Part shown: positions 28,301 through 40,112 of the stretch, piece after piece
Layout: each line of letters opens with the position of its first letter
Numbering within the stretch: position 1 is the stretch's first letter
Notes under the pieces: generated by a model
Databases searched by the model: none
Seen by the model: only the letters and a program-made list of their open reading frames with translations
Told to the model about the DNA's origin: nothing
Translations under genes and position numbers: made by a program
NCBI RefSeq assembly: GCF_002443255.2
Contig: NW_019211454.1
Location: 65,030,179 to 65,094,178, forward strand
Length of the DNA stretch: 64,000 nucleotides
Direction: 5' to 3'
Source of the DNA: Varroa destructor
Lineage: Eukaryota > Arthropoda > Arachnida > Mesostigmata > Varroidae

Positions 28301-30130
28301 TTTCGCTAAGATTTAGGGTCAGCGCGCCCAGTACCTAGTATTCGATCAGACTGAACTAGCGTTTCAGCAGTAACTAAAGAAGCATGGAACTTGAATTCAG
28401 AGCTTCTCATAGAGAGGCTTTGATCCTACAAAAATCAATTCAAAACACTAATTCGCGGCAAAAACCCATTACCTTTATTCGCTCTCGTATTTCTTAAAAC
28501 GCTGTATATTTACTTGAACTTAGCTGTTCAGGCTGTTTGAAGGATATCTTCTAATTCCGCCGATTATAACCAATATGGATTCTTAATAATAAACGAGTCA
28601 CTATAACTCTGCCAGTTCCCGTGCTTTCTCAAAAAAAAGTCGTAAATACTCCAGCCTCTATTGGGCGCTATACTCTGATTTATGCTTTTCCCTCCTAAGA
28701 TCCAACTTCTCCACTCGAAGCAGTACACGTTGCTCTACGTTTGCTATTTATCCTTCTGCGAATTTTCCAAATATTCTTTTTAAATTCTCATACATTACTA
28801 GCAACATTCTCTAGAGCTGGTTTCATCTAAGAACGCTTTCAGTTCAGAGAAGAACGCTTTTGTTCAGAATTAGACAATCGTCCTAGATAGAGGTAAGAAT
28901 AGTTCAGTATAGTTCTATACGACGAGCTTCGGAATACGGCGTTTTCCAAATAATAATCAATTTTTCAATAGAATCGCCTCAGAGTGATCGACCTCAGAAT
29001 CTTTCGATTCGTTTCATCTCCTTCGAGCATCATCCCAGCATGCACTCTCAGTCTTAGCAACGATAATATTTCTATATTAATACAAAGTTGTCCCAAAAGA
29101 ATATATGAACTTTTTCTTCGATTGCCCTTTGTCGATCATTCGTGCCGTGTCGTTTTCGATGAAGACTTGCACCCGTGGTCCGTTATTGTTGCAAAATCGT
29201 TTGCGCTTCAAGGAGCGACCTGGTGTAGCGTCAGATGAGTCAGTAGTGAACTACGTATATGCATTTGTCAGTATACGCGTCTTTTTGTAATCGATTCTCT
29301 AACTGCGAGGACCCGTAAGTATGTCTACGGATACAGCCGTAGACATTTTCCTCCAATTGTTTCTAATCTGCCATTTTCATCTATATATATAGAATGATGT
29401 TTCGTTATGATCAGCGCTTGGCAACGTAGACTCTGGTTTTTAATTTTATTATGATGGTGATTATTAAAATGATGTGGATCAGTCGTATCGGCTTGAATAA
29501 ACAACATATAAGAAAGATTTCTTCAGAAGCTTCATTGATCCGAGCGGGTCACTTGAGCCCCCATCGTATCGAATTAACCTTCCAATAATTCCAATCTCAC
29601 TAAAATGTCTTTGGTCCTTGTTAGAATTCTTGAGTCTTCCATGAGCGGGTCTTGCGTAGCCTATTATTTGAGACAGAAAACTACGTGAGTCAGATAACCA
29701 CCAATAATATTTTTCGCTACTAACTACGAGAATGACAGTCTAAGGTTCAGTTACTCGAATTTGACCTTTTTCTGAGAAGGTTTATGCAAAATCCTTACGT
29801 TCGAGTGCGACCAGGATTAATTTTCGTAGAAGCCTAGTATGGCGCTTAGCTCCGCTAGCTAGACATATCATCAACTTGTTTTTAGTTTTCTTCTTACATT
29901 TTACTCCGAAAAAAAACCCAGTTGTACATTTAACAGCACTACGGTTGTATTAGATAAATTTCATCTTCTCAGAGCGTACATAGTCTACGAGAAATAGGAG
30001 GTCACAGGTTTGATTTTGCTAAAACTTAACTACTATTTGAAAGGGTCTAAAAAAAAAAACAGATCTCTTTAACGCCAACATAAATCAGTAGACTTAATTG
30101 AAACAAGTGCTTTTTGTAAATAATGGGTCT
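25381..30130. other. Intergenic stretch between the convergent SDR and P450 genes
   Basis: No recognised gene. The only compositional feature is a GC-rich patch at about 27,640-28,240, which has open frames on both strands and a short perfect hairpin at 28,166-28,191; it is discussed as a finding. The rest is AT-rich with scattered stops. Confidence 0.5.
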
Positions 30131-33100
30131 CTATAGGTCGCGAACAGCCATTGCATTCTTGATCGTATCTATACTTGCCTGTAGCTGTTTGCTAAGGTGA
30201 ACGCGATAGTTCTGTAGGAGACGGACAGTTGTCTGTTTGACTAACGTAAGGGCAAACCGCATCCCAACACAGCTTCGTGGACCTTCCCCGAAAGGCATGT
30301 AGTAAGCCGAAGGCAAATTAAGTGCAAAGCGGTCAGGATCAAACTCATTTGGCTTAGGAAACACTCTGAAAATAATAGATACAAGCGATGAAATATCATG
30401 TACTTCTCAGGTTCATAGATACCTATTATAGCGCCACGTAAATTGATAAATATTAGAATTTAGCAAGAGGTTTATCACCACATAGATACGTCTGTTTCAA
30501 AAGGCTAGCTTATTGCAACATACTCATCCGGGACTACACAAGGGAGGTATCGCTTAGCGTTCTGTAAGTTCAATAGAAGGGTTTAGTTAATAACATTACC
30601 TGATTTCACACAATAGTCTTTCAACATTTCGTGTATTACGCAATATTTAGTCACTTTCATAAATCCGTACCTTATTTGAGGTTTAAAGTCAACCTTAAAA
30701 AAACGCCAATATCTATGAAAAGGCTGAAGCTAGCGCAGCGTATTACTTGGGGTCACGTTGAAGAACAGTTAGAGGGACCTGAATAGAAGTTCCCTGTGGA
30801 ATCAAGAGACTTCCGTGCCAGTAGTCCTTGGCGGCTTCACGTAACACAAACGCAGGAACTGGAGGCTGCAGTCTAAAACAGAGTTCGCATACTTTGGTGT
30901 CAACTTTGTAATACACGAACCTGTGGGTATATTTTAATTTTTGCTGATTCAGCGACCCTTATCAAATCTATAGCACTGCCGTTTTTCTTGTAAAATATCG
31001 GCCCAGACACGTCCGGTAGTAAAGTAGCATAGAGAACTATTAAATGTATATGTTAGCTAAAGGGATTTGCCGTGCTATCGACAGTGCTGTCTATCTGATC
31101 ATTGTTAAATATGGGCAAGTGCTTGTGTCATTTACTGCCATTGCTTTGACTGGATAGCAAGTTGACGGCAAAGCAACTGATTCAAAAGTACAACCCTTGG
31201 GTAACCTTTTTAACAGCATAAAAGGCCTAAAACAAGCTCGGGACATTCTCGATGCCTAGGATATCGTATAAAGGATCACTATTCCTCGGCGCACATTGGT
31301 AGGTAATCGTTTGCAAAGAACAACCACAAGTCCCCAAAGTTTCAAGGTTGGCCGGCCATTCTTTTGACACCTAATCGAAATCGGTAGATTTGGCGTGAAC
31401 AATGGTCTCAATTTCTTATGAAATGCACGCCTAATTTTTAGCTCCAGTAAGTTACACCCTACACACCTATGCAATTCAACGTAAATTCAACGGACTCAAT
31501 GATATATTCAACGGATATCTCATTTTATGATATACTGGCAAAATCACATATAAAAAAATCATACACAAAAAAAATATGTAATGCAAACTTAATTATGCAG
31601 TGTAAAGCAACATATGACCACCTGACCCATTGGGTCTGTCATTGGGCGCCAAGGATTCCTTAGAACGCCTTTGCAGTCTTTTGAGCATCACATCATTTTG
31701 CCTAATATTTTATTATACTGCCCTCCGTATAATAGTAAAACATGAACTGCTAGTTCCTAGGTATCTAGCAGTAAAATCCTCCATGTGGAATTAATGTTCA
31801 ATGACAAAAGTTCTCCTGAAAAAGCCTTTGAATTAGATTCTGATACCTCAGGGTCTCTGAAATGAATCTGTCCAACAGTTTGAGGCTAGAAATGCTTGCG
31901 GAGGCATCGGCCTCGTTCCAGAGCTCTCTGATTTCATCTCTAAGTTTTTCCTGCCATTCAGGGTGACGCCCAAGTCGATACACAATCAGGGTCAAAGTAA
32001 CTGCGCTGGTGTCAAAACCAGCAAAGAACGCCGTGGCTGCATTTGCCATTATTTCTTCTTCTGTCATTTGACGGCCTGAAACAACGATTATTGTTATTGT
32101 TAATTTACAATAACATGTGATTACATTCTCATTTTCAGTCGTATTTATCTTGAATCAGTTGAGAGGTAAACAATAGTGATTTTTTGTGCGCAACAACATG
32201 GACTATTTGTGTGCTCCACACCGATCGAACAATCAATCAACAACGGAAATGGTTGAAGTTTTATAGACTTTCATGGGCGAACAAACATCGGCCCTTCTCT
32301 TTACCCAAAATCTTCTTGTAGAGGAGATTATCGACAATGGTACCATATCGATCCGGATTCCCCCTCCGGACATCAATGACGGCGCCAATTTTCTTTACCA
32401 GCGGGTCCATACTATGCGCCAGCAACTTGACAGCGTAGAGTGCTCTTAAGGTCGGTTGAGTGATGCTGGCCGGCAGGCACGCTCAAAATCGTAATTGTAC
32501 ACAACAATAATAGTCGTAACGTTATTAAGGCTGGTTGTTAAGAACATAAAATAACGTCTCTAATAAAATATCTGTATGTAAAATGTTTGTTGTTTCATAA
32601 TTAGCTAGCATTTGTACAACGAAACCTTCTTGCAGTTTTTCTTCCTTCTAAAATCACCTATATCACTAATCTAACTTAATGAAGCTATTTTCTGCTATGT
32701 GCTATATGTTTGCGCAAATATGAACGTTCTTTCAATAGTAAAAAAAACTATTATGATTCTGGGTAACTGTAATAGTTTCGTGTTAGGCTGTGCCTCTGAG
32801 TTCAGTTTTACTGTTGGTGGAGGTCGGGGAAGTACCCTTATTTTCCTATTGCTCTATTAGTAATAGCATCGACAAAGGCAGATTTACGTCCATTCGTCTT
32901 GCTCTCGGTCAGCTGAGGCAAAGTCAGTGGTCATCTACTGAACGTGTGTATCAATAGGTATTTATCGTACTTCGCTAATTGACGCCCACAAAACGGTCAC
33001 TCGTAACCTTGTCAAGTTCCTAATGGTATGTGTCGTTATGTGAATAAGCACCTATTTATTCCTGGTAGAATATATTATAACTATTCGAAAAACTGCTGGA

Positions 33101-35100
33101 TCCGTTTAATTTCGAATTTATGTCTGTCATAGACCGTAGTAGGCTACAGTAAATAGTCTTGTTATACAAGGAATCCAAACTGACATACTGGCCAAAAATT
33201 CCGTTTTAGAGGTTAGACTCTCCAATGCTATTTTTTCACATAAGTATAAGATTTCTGGAACCTTTTCCGCAGTCTGTACAGGAAGTGCTAGGCCGAACGT
33301 GGTCCTGCTAACCACGTCCATAGCAAGCCGCTTCAATGGTTTCGAGACTTCGAACGCGTTACCTGCCACCGCAAAAGGCTTAACAACCTCTAAAAAGAGT
33401 CGAATAGCGTCCTCTTGTGTTTGTATCACCTAAAGAAACAATATAATGAGTTAAAGAAAAAAAAAAATAACCTTGAGTGAGAGGGCAGCGTGGGCCATTT
33501 GTTCGAATGTGCCGCCATAATAATCATGAACATGCAGCCGTTACTTATTCGCTTTTCAACCTTGGCGCTATGGTTACTGCTTCGGAGATTTGTTGGTAAA
33601 TACTTCCAGATAAGCTCAGTAATACCGCCGGCTAGACATTTTAAGGAGGGCAGATCCGTGATGCTCTGCCTAAGAGCTGCTCTCTAGGACTTGTTCACAC
33701 AAAAGAAATAACCAAAAATCGTAGGAAAAAGAAGCAGGATTTGTCTCTTGCGCAAGTACTAGGTACGCTCAGTGTGCCCCGTATCTTGATCGTACGGTAA
33801 TTAAACAAATATAGTATCTGAAGTTCTTTTTATGTTTTTTCAGATCCGTACGAACTTTCCTCACTTAACTGACATCTCAAAACGAACCACTGTGCCGGAC
33901 TAGCAAGTCAGAATTGCGCGAGTCATACGTACATTATAGGAAAATGAACCGATAAGACCTGGTAAAAGTCCTGCGGGACTGACCATATATTTGTTAACTT
34001 TGGTAGTTTTCGCGCTAGCCACCTACCTAAGTATATACATATGGCGCTAAAACATCTCTAGTATACCTGCAATATGTTACCTTTTTGAGTTTGCTTGAAG
34101 TAAACGCAGATGTAAATTGTGTTCGCACTGCTTTAATTTCATTAGCATCTCGAAGAATATGGACCTGTCTTCCTGCCACAGGGTGGGGTGTGTCCAAGTT
34201 GAACTGGAACTGTGCAAGTTCGTCATTTGGAAGTAAGGCAATGATAACAGTAGCAAGACAAGTTAATGTTCGCACTGAAAATTGGCGTTCGGCATTTATT
34301 ATTCGGGCATAGAGATAGCCAAAATCACAGGAAGCTCATCCTTTACATCTAGGTCTTACGATAGCGTTTAGATTGATAGGTTAAACGAATTAGCTTTCAA
34401 AATTATTTAGAAATTACATTATCTAAAATCAAATAGATTTCGTATCTATCCGCTGTTCGTTGTTTGGGTTACTCGTGAGCGCACAGTTCGGCGATCGCTG
34501 CTGATCAGATTATCTAGCAAAAATTCAGCCTGTTCTCGTGGCTTGCGTTACTCTACTATTTGATCTACAAGCTTCGAACATTGATACGTCTTGTATGAGT
34601 AACACTATTGCTTTTAATTTAGGAACGGCTATATTCTTGAACTATTACACTTGAAGCAAAAAAAAAGCGGAAATCTCTTTTAAAAAACGTTGCTGCTACG
34701 CTACAGAGTTACGTTATCTTTTTGAATTTCTAGTTAACATATGTTTCGCACGACGTTAACAAGAACCGAGTGTCAAAAATCATAGATCGAAATTCGAATG
34801 TAAAAAAAATCCATTCAGGTACCAACGAACCATGCGGTTGTAGAAAACGTGTGCATCCTTAAGAAGGACCTTGCGTAGTAGCTCGACGTCGGTCGTTACA
34901 ATAATGGGTTGAAGGCCATAAAAGTAACCATACGTGTCTCCGAAAAGACGCTGCCACTTCCGGAACGCCTCGGTGTGACCGAGTTTTGAGAGCTGTAGCA
35001 GATTACCCGTTAACACTGAAGGCGTCGGACCTGACAGGCCCAACTTGTTGAATAGGGCGAAGTGCTCTCGTCGCCGCCTAACCAGAGCAGAATTTTTCAT
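30131..35100 (-). CDS. Cytochrome P450, CYP3 clan
   Basis: Exons in transcript order: 35100-34831, 34203-34081, 33429-33135, 32442-32305, 32075-31847, 30872-30747 and 30365-30131. They give about 471 residues. The N-terminal part has GLSGPTPSVLTGN, as in CYP3 enzymes. The I-helix AGFDT is at about 294-298, ETLR (ExxR) at 349-352 and FDPDRF (PERF region) at 402-407. The haem loop FGEGPRSCVG at 419-428 has Cys426 as the iron ligand. The enzyme is a haem mono-oxygenase, normally ER-anchored, acting on xenobiotics or endogenous lipids. Two things are unusual: the C-helix WxxxR motif reads IKAVR, and the usual hydrophobic N-terminal anchor is missing from the ATG exon. The anchor is probably on an unplaced upstream exon; an acceptor-like CACCTAG at about 35,121 supports this. 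The donors of exons 1 (GTTCGT) and 3 (GTCTAT) are weak, so those two ends, and the choice of 34,203 or 34,209 for exon 2, are less certain. Confidence 0.92.
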
Positions 35101-37129
35101 AAGTACACAACAATAGCCAGCTAGGTGAGTCACGCCACATTTTCATGAACGAACGGCAAGGTCTTTTGTAAGAAAAAGTTGACTTCAGTAAAGACCTCAA
35201 CGACAACGGTGGCCAGTGATATCAAATAGATCGCGAACTCGTATAGACGACAAAAGAGTCAAGGTAACCAGTTGATTATTTGGTTACAGACGTGCTTTCT
35301 AGTTCCATGAGCATGCTTTTTAGCATGCATCTAAGCGAACGTACTTCACAATGCATAAATAGCTTTTTTTTTTTCTTTTTTAAGTACATTAGCAGTGCAA
35401 TATTTACATCTTTTTTAGCTAATATTATGTTAATGCTAGTATAATAATAGCTAATATAAATAAATAACTAACATAATGATTTGATGGGATCATTCGTAGA
35501 TCCTTCTCAATGCGTAAGGTAACTACAATATAACAAGCTAGATTGATACGAGGTATCAAAGATGTCGTCGCGTATCTGAAAATGCTGGCTCTGTAGGTTG
35601 CAATCTCCTTCATTCGGTACTTTAGCAATAAACAGGGTTCGAAGTTGAATCCAGGCATATTTCAGGTCGTACTGGAAGAAATCGGCTGTCTGAAGCCAGC
35701 TTAGCTATTGGACCTCAGCTATCGAAGCGAACATATGGATAAACAGAGGGACTGGGTGTATAAGGTTTTGAGTGTACTGGACTTACGTATAAACTAGTAC
35801 AAGGTATATGGATAAGATGAGTAACAACAATAACCACATTTCGTTGCCTGGCACAAATTCACGCGCACTGTTACCCTTTGCGTATTAAACTGATAATAGC
35901 CGTCAAGTAAACCATATAACTACATCGACAAACGGAGAGGGTCAGAACAATGAAAAAGGCTCTTTCAAGGATTTAGCTGATGCTTGAACGTGTTATTGCT
36001 TAGATGTATTGTTAACTCAAGGGCCAAAAGAAGATAAAACTAACGTATTCACCCAAGTGTTCAGCTTGCTAGTTTGCTCGCCGCTCGAAGGGACCGTTCC
36101 GTTACTTAGCTGTGGCCTTTCACTGGAGGAAAAGTATCAAGTGTATATCCATATCTATAGAGGCACGCAACTGACGACAAATAATGATCACTGATTCACA
36201 CACGTTCGTGCTGGATGTCGAAGCAACAGAAAGCAGTTATAGTAATTAATGTGTGTAATATTGGCATCAGTTCTATTCTCGTGAAGGCAATCCTTCGGCA
36301 AGCAGACAAGCCTACTGCGAATAGCGATATTTACTTGGGCCAATAATTTAGCAGAAACACGATAATTAGATAAGTTACTAAGCGAAAAGCCAGCCGTTTG
36401 ACAAAAGGGAGAAAAGAAACTGCCCCGAACGGCCTACTTCCAGAAAGCTCTCCGTAAACAAATTGTTATGTTTACCAATAATTTCTATTCATTGTGGAAA
36501 ACAACTAGCTACAAGTAATAGCCAATTACAGGATGTTCGAAAAGTGATACGAGGGTACAGTTGTGAAAAATATGGAGGCTGTTTTGGACGCACAGTTGCT
36601 GTGTTTTTATACGATAATTTTAGTGTATTTTTTGTCTAGGTTTTTTTTTTATAGGAATGAATAAAATTATGCTTGGATTAATAAAACTGGTAAGCTTGTG
36701 CGACTCTTTCAATTTATTCTAAAGGGTAGCTTTTTTCGTTTGATACCCACCATGTCTGTGACTTAATATTAACTAATGAAATAAGGAAGCGTTTTAAATT
36801 AATAAAGCTTGAGGTTTAAGATAAAATTACTCTAAAATTTTACATGACCAGCGGAGACGTAGAAATATCTACTTAAGCCCAATAAATAGACTTACATATA
36901 AGATTACACCACGGACATTTGCAGTGCGTTCTAATGATGAAAAATAAGGTAAAATAAAAAAATCAATTACTTGAATAAATATTGAATATGGCATCCGATA
37001 CTGCAGCTGCACATTGCCTGGCTCGGAAAGTTGACTTTCAGAGTATTCCCTGTGCAAGACGGGTATAGGCAGCTAACCTAGCCTTTTTTTAATTGCACGT
37101 GAATAAATAGGTTGTGGCCTTTTTATAGC

Positions 37130-37174
<45 letters not shown>

Positions 37175-39882
37175 CTTTATAGCAAACAGACACTGCTTTG
37201 TCTCAACGATTTGTAAAACGGCTCTCGAATCTCTGCTCAGTTGATTTCATACTTCCCTTCAAAGCTACAAAATTGCAGATTTCTACATAATTCGAAGAAA
37301 TTATCTCTGAAACAAGGTTTAAATATAGCTATCTGAAGTAGTTACTACATCGCAATTCATTTTCTTGCTTGGAGCATTGTTGGGACATTGAGCACGAAGG
37401 CCACCACAATCGTAGCATAATACCCCACTTTTCAGTAAAAGGTTTGTATCTTATTGTACCGCCGCACACAGAAACAGATGTGGAAAACCAGCCTGTTCTA
37501 GGATAAACCTCTTTGATGGTAACCGTATGGCGAACATAAAATGTGTTTTTAGCAAGCTAAGGTAGCAGTATACTTTGTTATGAATTCATTACCACAGAAG
37601 CTTACCTATACAATATTCTTTCGATGATACCAACAAGTGTCAACTCAAACTAGCTGAATATGAAAACACCTATGCGTGTTTGCTGCTCTTGGTCATCAAG
37701 CCTATGATCTCCGTTTAGAATCAGTACGGGCCATTGGAAAAATACATCTTACAGGAGGTAGATTCTCTCAAGCCACCTGCTCTGTGTTACGGATTATCGG
37801 ATTGTTTTTCTACCTACATTGAATGCAAAATAAATGTCAAAATGTATATGCGTAGACACATCTGCAAATCCATTGAAGTTTGACCTTATACGGGTTCGAC
37901 ATGCAGAGATATTCACAAGTTCACTGCAAATCTACTGTTTTTGTTGCCTACCTGAAAACTTACACGAACCATTTTACCTCTATTACAACTTAATTATACA
38001 AGTCAGACAATCGATGTATAGAATCGTTACGGTTTAGATAGGTCATTTTATTCTGAACCTAATACAGGTCTTGCGACGAATTCTGTAGGTCGTTGTAAAA
38101 TTTCGAAATCAATTAACAACGATTCGGGCAAATTCAGAAAATTAGATACTTAAGTTTTTATGAGCTGTCGCTAGGGACAGGTCAATTCAGTAAGGTTTAA
38201 TATGTATTTTTTCTTTCGGAGATCTTCAGGCCGCATTAACAACGAATGTAAAGTACCACAAATTGAAATATATTCCGTTAGTTATGCAAATCTCTTACAA
38301 ACTCACCCCCACAGGAGTAGCTTTGGCGATCGCCCGAACGCAATGGTCGTCGTTTTACCCTGCGAGTGCTATAGCTTTCTGTATAACAGGTACTGTGGAA
38401 TAAATTCGTAAATATGTATATGGTAGTTTTTCAAGCTGTCTATTAAGGTAGGTGCATCCTAAAGCGATTGATTTTTGGTTAATAACAATGAGTGCCTTTT
38501 ACAAGCTTAACTGATCCTTGTATTTAATAGTCCAAGATGGATATGGTAGAGATCTAGAGATGAACGCTTGCAATAACAAGCACCCCTACACAGTTACAAG
38601 GATCATCCTTGCCAAATAGGGCGATCGAGGTCAAATGCAGGGCTGGTAAACGCCCTGACAACGAAAAAAACGTTTCTCGATTGTCCGTTTTCGCGCGGAA
38701 AATTTTTGCTTTCGATGTGAATGGTCAAGTAGCAGGAAGTAGGTTTACGGTGAAATACGCAATGGATTTATCACTGTTGGGATGTATTTTGAAATTAATA
38801 CCTATTTATGATACCTGCACGCAGAACGTAAGGCAATAGCAGGAAATATAATCGCTCATTTAGCTAGAGGACCATTTCCATGTTTTCTCAATGCGGGTTA
38901 CGTTTTCCAGAATGAGATTGGCTTATCTGACTGTCTGCAAAGATGTCTACTGCTTACAATCAGTGTATAGATAAACTGTTTAAAGGTCATGGAAATTTTT
39001 ATCCTACGGAACAGCTGATATACAATGCAATAGAAATGTTAGACGTAAACGTCTCTCAATACAGAATACCGCAAAACTGTAACAGATGTTTGCACAGGAG
39101 CTCCCTTTCGAATAAACTGATCCCCATGCCTGTAGTGTTCAGCAACTTCCCAATCAATGCAGATGAATCCAATCTATAAGTGAAATTTATACGTATATTT
39201 AGAATGCAAATATACCTGGTTCTGACAGGTTCTATTGGTCAATATTAAAGTCTCCATAAGTATAACACCCACACAATATTCTTTACGCGTGACTGCTACA
39301 GGGTCCATAAATGTCATAGTGTTCTTTGTCCCAAAGTAAGGCTTTATTTGAAATGGAAAAGCTTATTCACTCTTGTTGAATTTTATCATATAGCTAGTTT
39401 TAATTAATTATGGCTGTGTGCAGGCAAGAACACAAATGGCACCGTAAACATTTATCTCTATATTCACGCTTGATTCACGAGATCTGTGCTGTCCTAAACG
39501 ATCGGACAAAAGTGCCATTGATTTTTATAATGATGAATAGACATTGACCAAGTATTCAGATGGCCTAGACAAACCCCCACACGAAATTATATCTGGTTTT
39601 GTTAAAAAGCACCGTTCAGTGTTTTCTTCTACCCTGACGTTTTGTTTTCGACCGTATAGTATACTGTTCTGTAGGCAATTGAAAAAAGGTTACAATCAGT
39701 AAAGATGCAGAATATCCCTTGCTTCTGACATTGCTGTTATAACTCGGCAGGGAATTCACTACTAAGAAGCCAGAAATTCGTGTGTATGACAAACATGAAG
39801 ATTGAATCGCCTTAAAAAAATTAGTACACAATGCCGTTTCGTTCAAATCGTTGCGTCAAAATCAGTGTTGACGTACGCACAC
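35101..39882. other. Region upstream of the P450 gene, no recognised gene
   Basis: It should contain the P450 promoter and possibly an anchor-encoding exon. A hydrophobic open stretch on the - strand at about 35,145-35,260 (YLISLATVVVEVF) is a weak candidate, without clear splice sites. A (TA)n repeat is at 37,131-37,173. Other open frames are short and resemble nothing that I know. Confidence 0.45.
37131..37173. repeat. (TA)n microsatellite
   Basis: An uninterrupted TA repeat of about 21 units. Confidence 0.95.
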
Positions 39883-40112
39883 TTCAAAGTTTCCCAAATA
39901 AACTTTTCAAGCTTTTTCAACCGGCAAATACCTCCATAAAGAGCTGTATAATTTTATATTTCGTTGACTTCTGTCAGAACATTGTTCTGCCGCTTGGGAT
40001 GCAACGCTAGCCAGAACGCGGACCATAGCAAGCGTAATCGCAAGTGTGCCGGATCCCGTAAGGAACGCAACCGTTACGTTGGCGGCAGCCTCTCGGCGTA
40101 ACACGGACCGAC
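39883..40112 (-). pseudogene. Broken P450 I-helix exon (fossil paralogue)
   Basis: This segment matches the fifth coding exon of the intact P450 at 31,847-32,075. It begins after a good acceptor (ATCTCGCAG) in the same phase, reading G|RSVLRRE against G|RQMTEEE, and ends at the same point, with FIWETLK aligned to FISETLR and a GTGTGC donor at the equivalent site. The I-helix reads AFLTGSGTLAITL against AFFAGFDTSAVTL, so the helix Thr is kept but the preceding acidic residue is lost. The frame must shift by one base in the middle of the exon to keep the homology (230 bases against 229), and a TAA stop interrupts the shifted frame. It therefore cannot encode a working P450. I find no convincing haem-loop exon or other P450 exon beside it, so it looks like an orphan of an old partial duplication. 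Confidence 0.8.
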
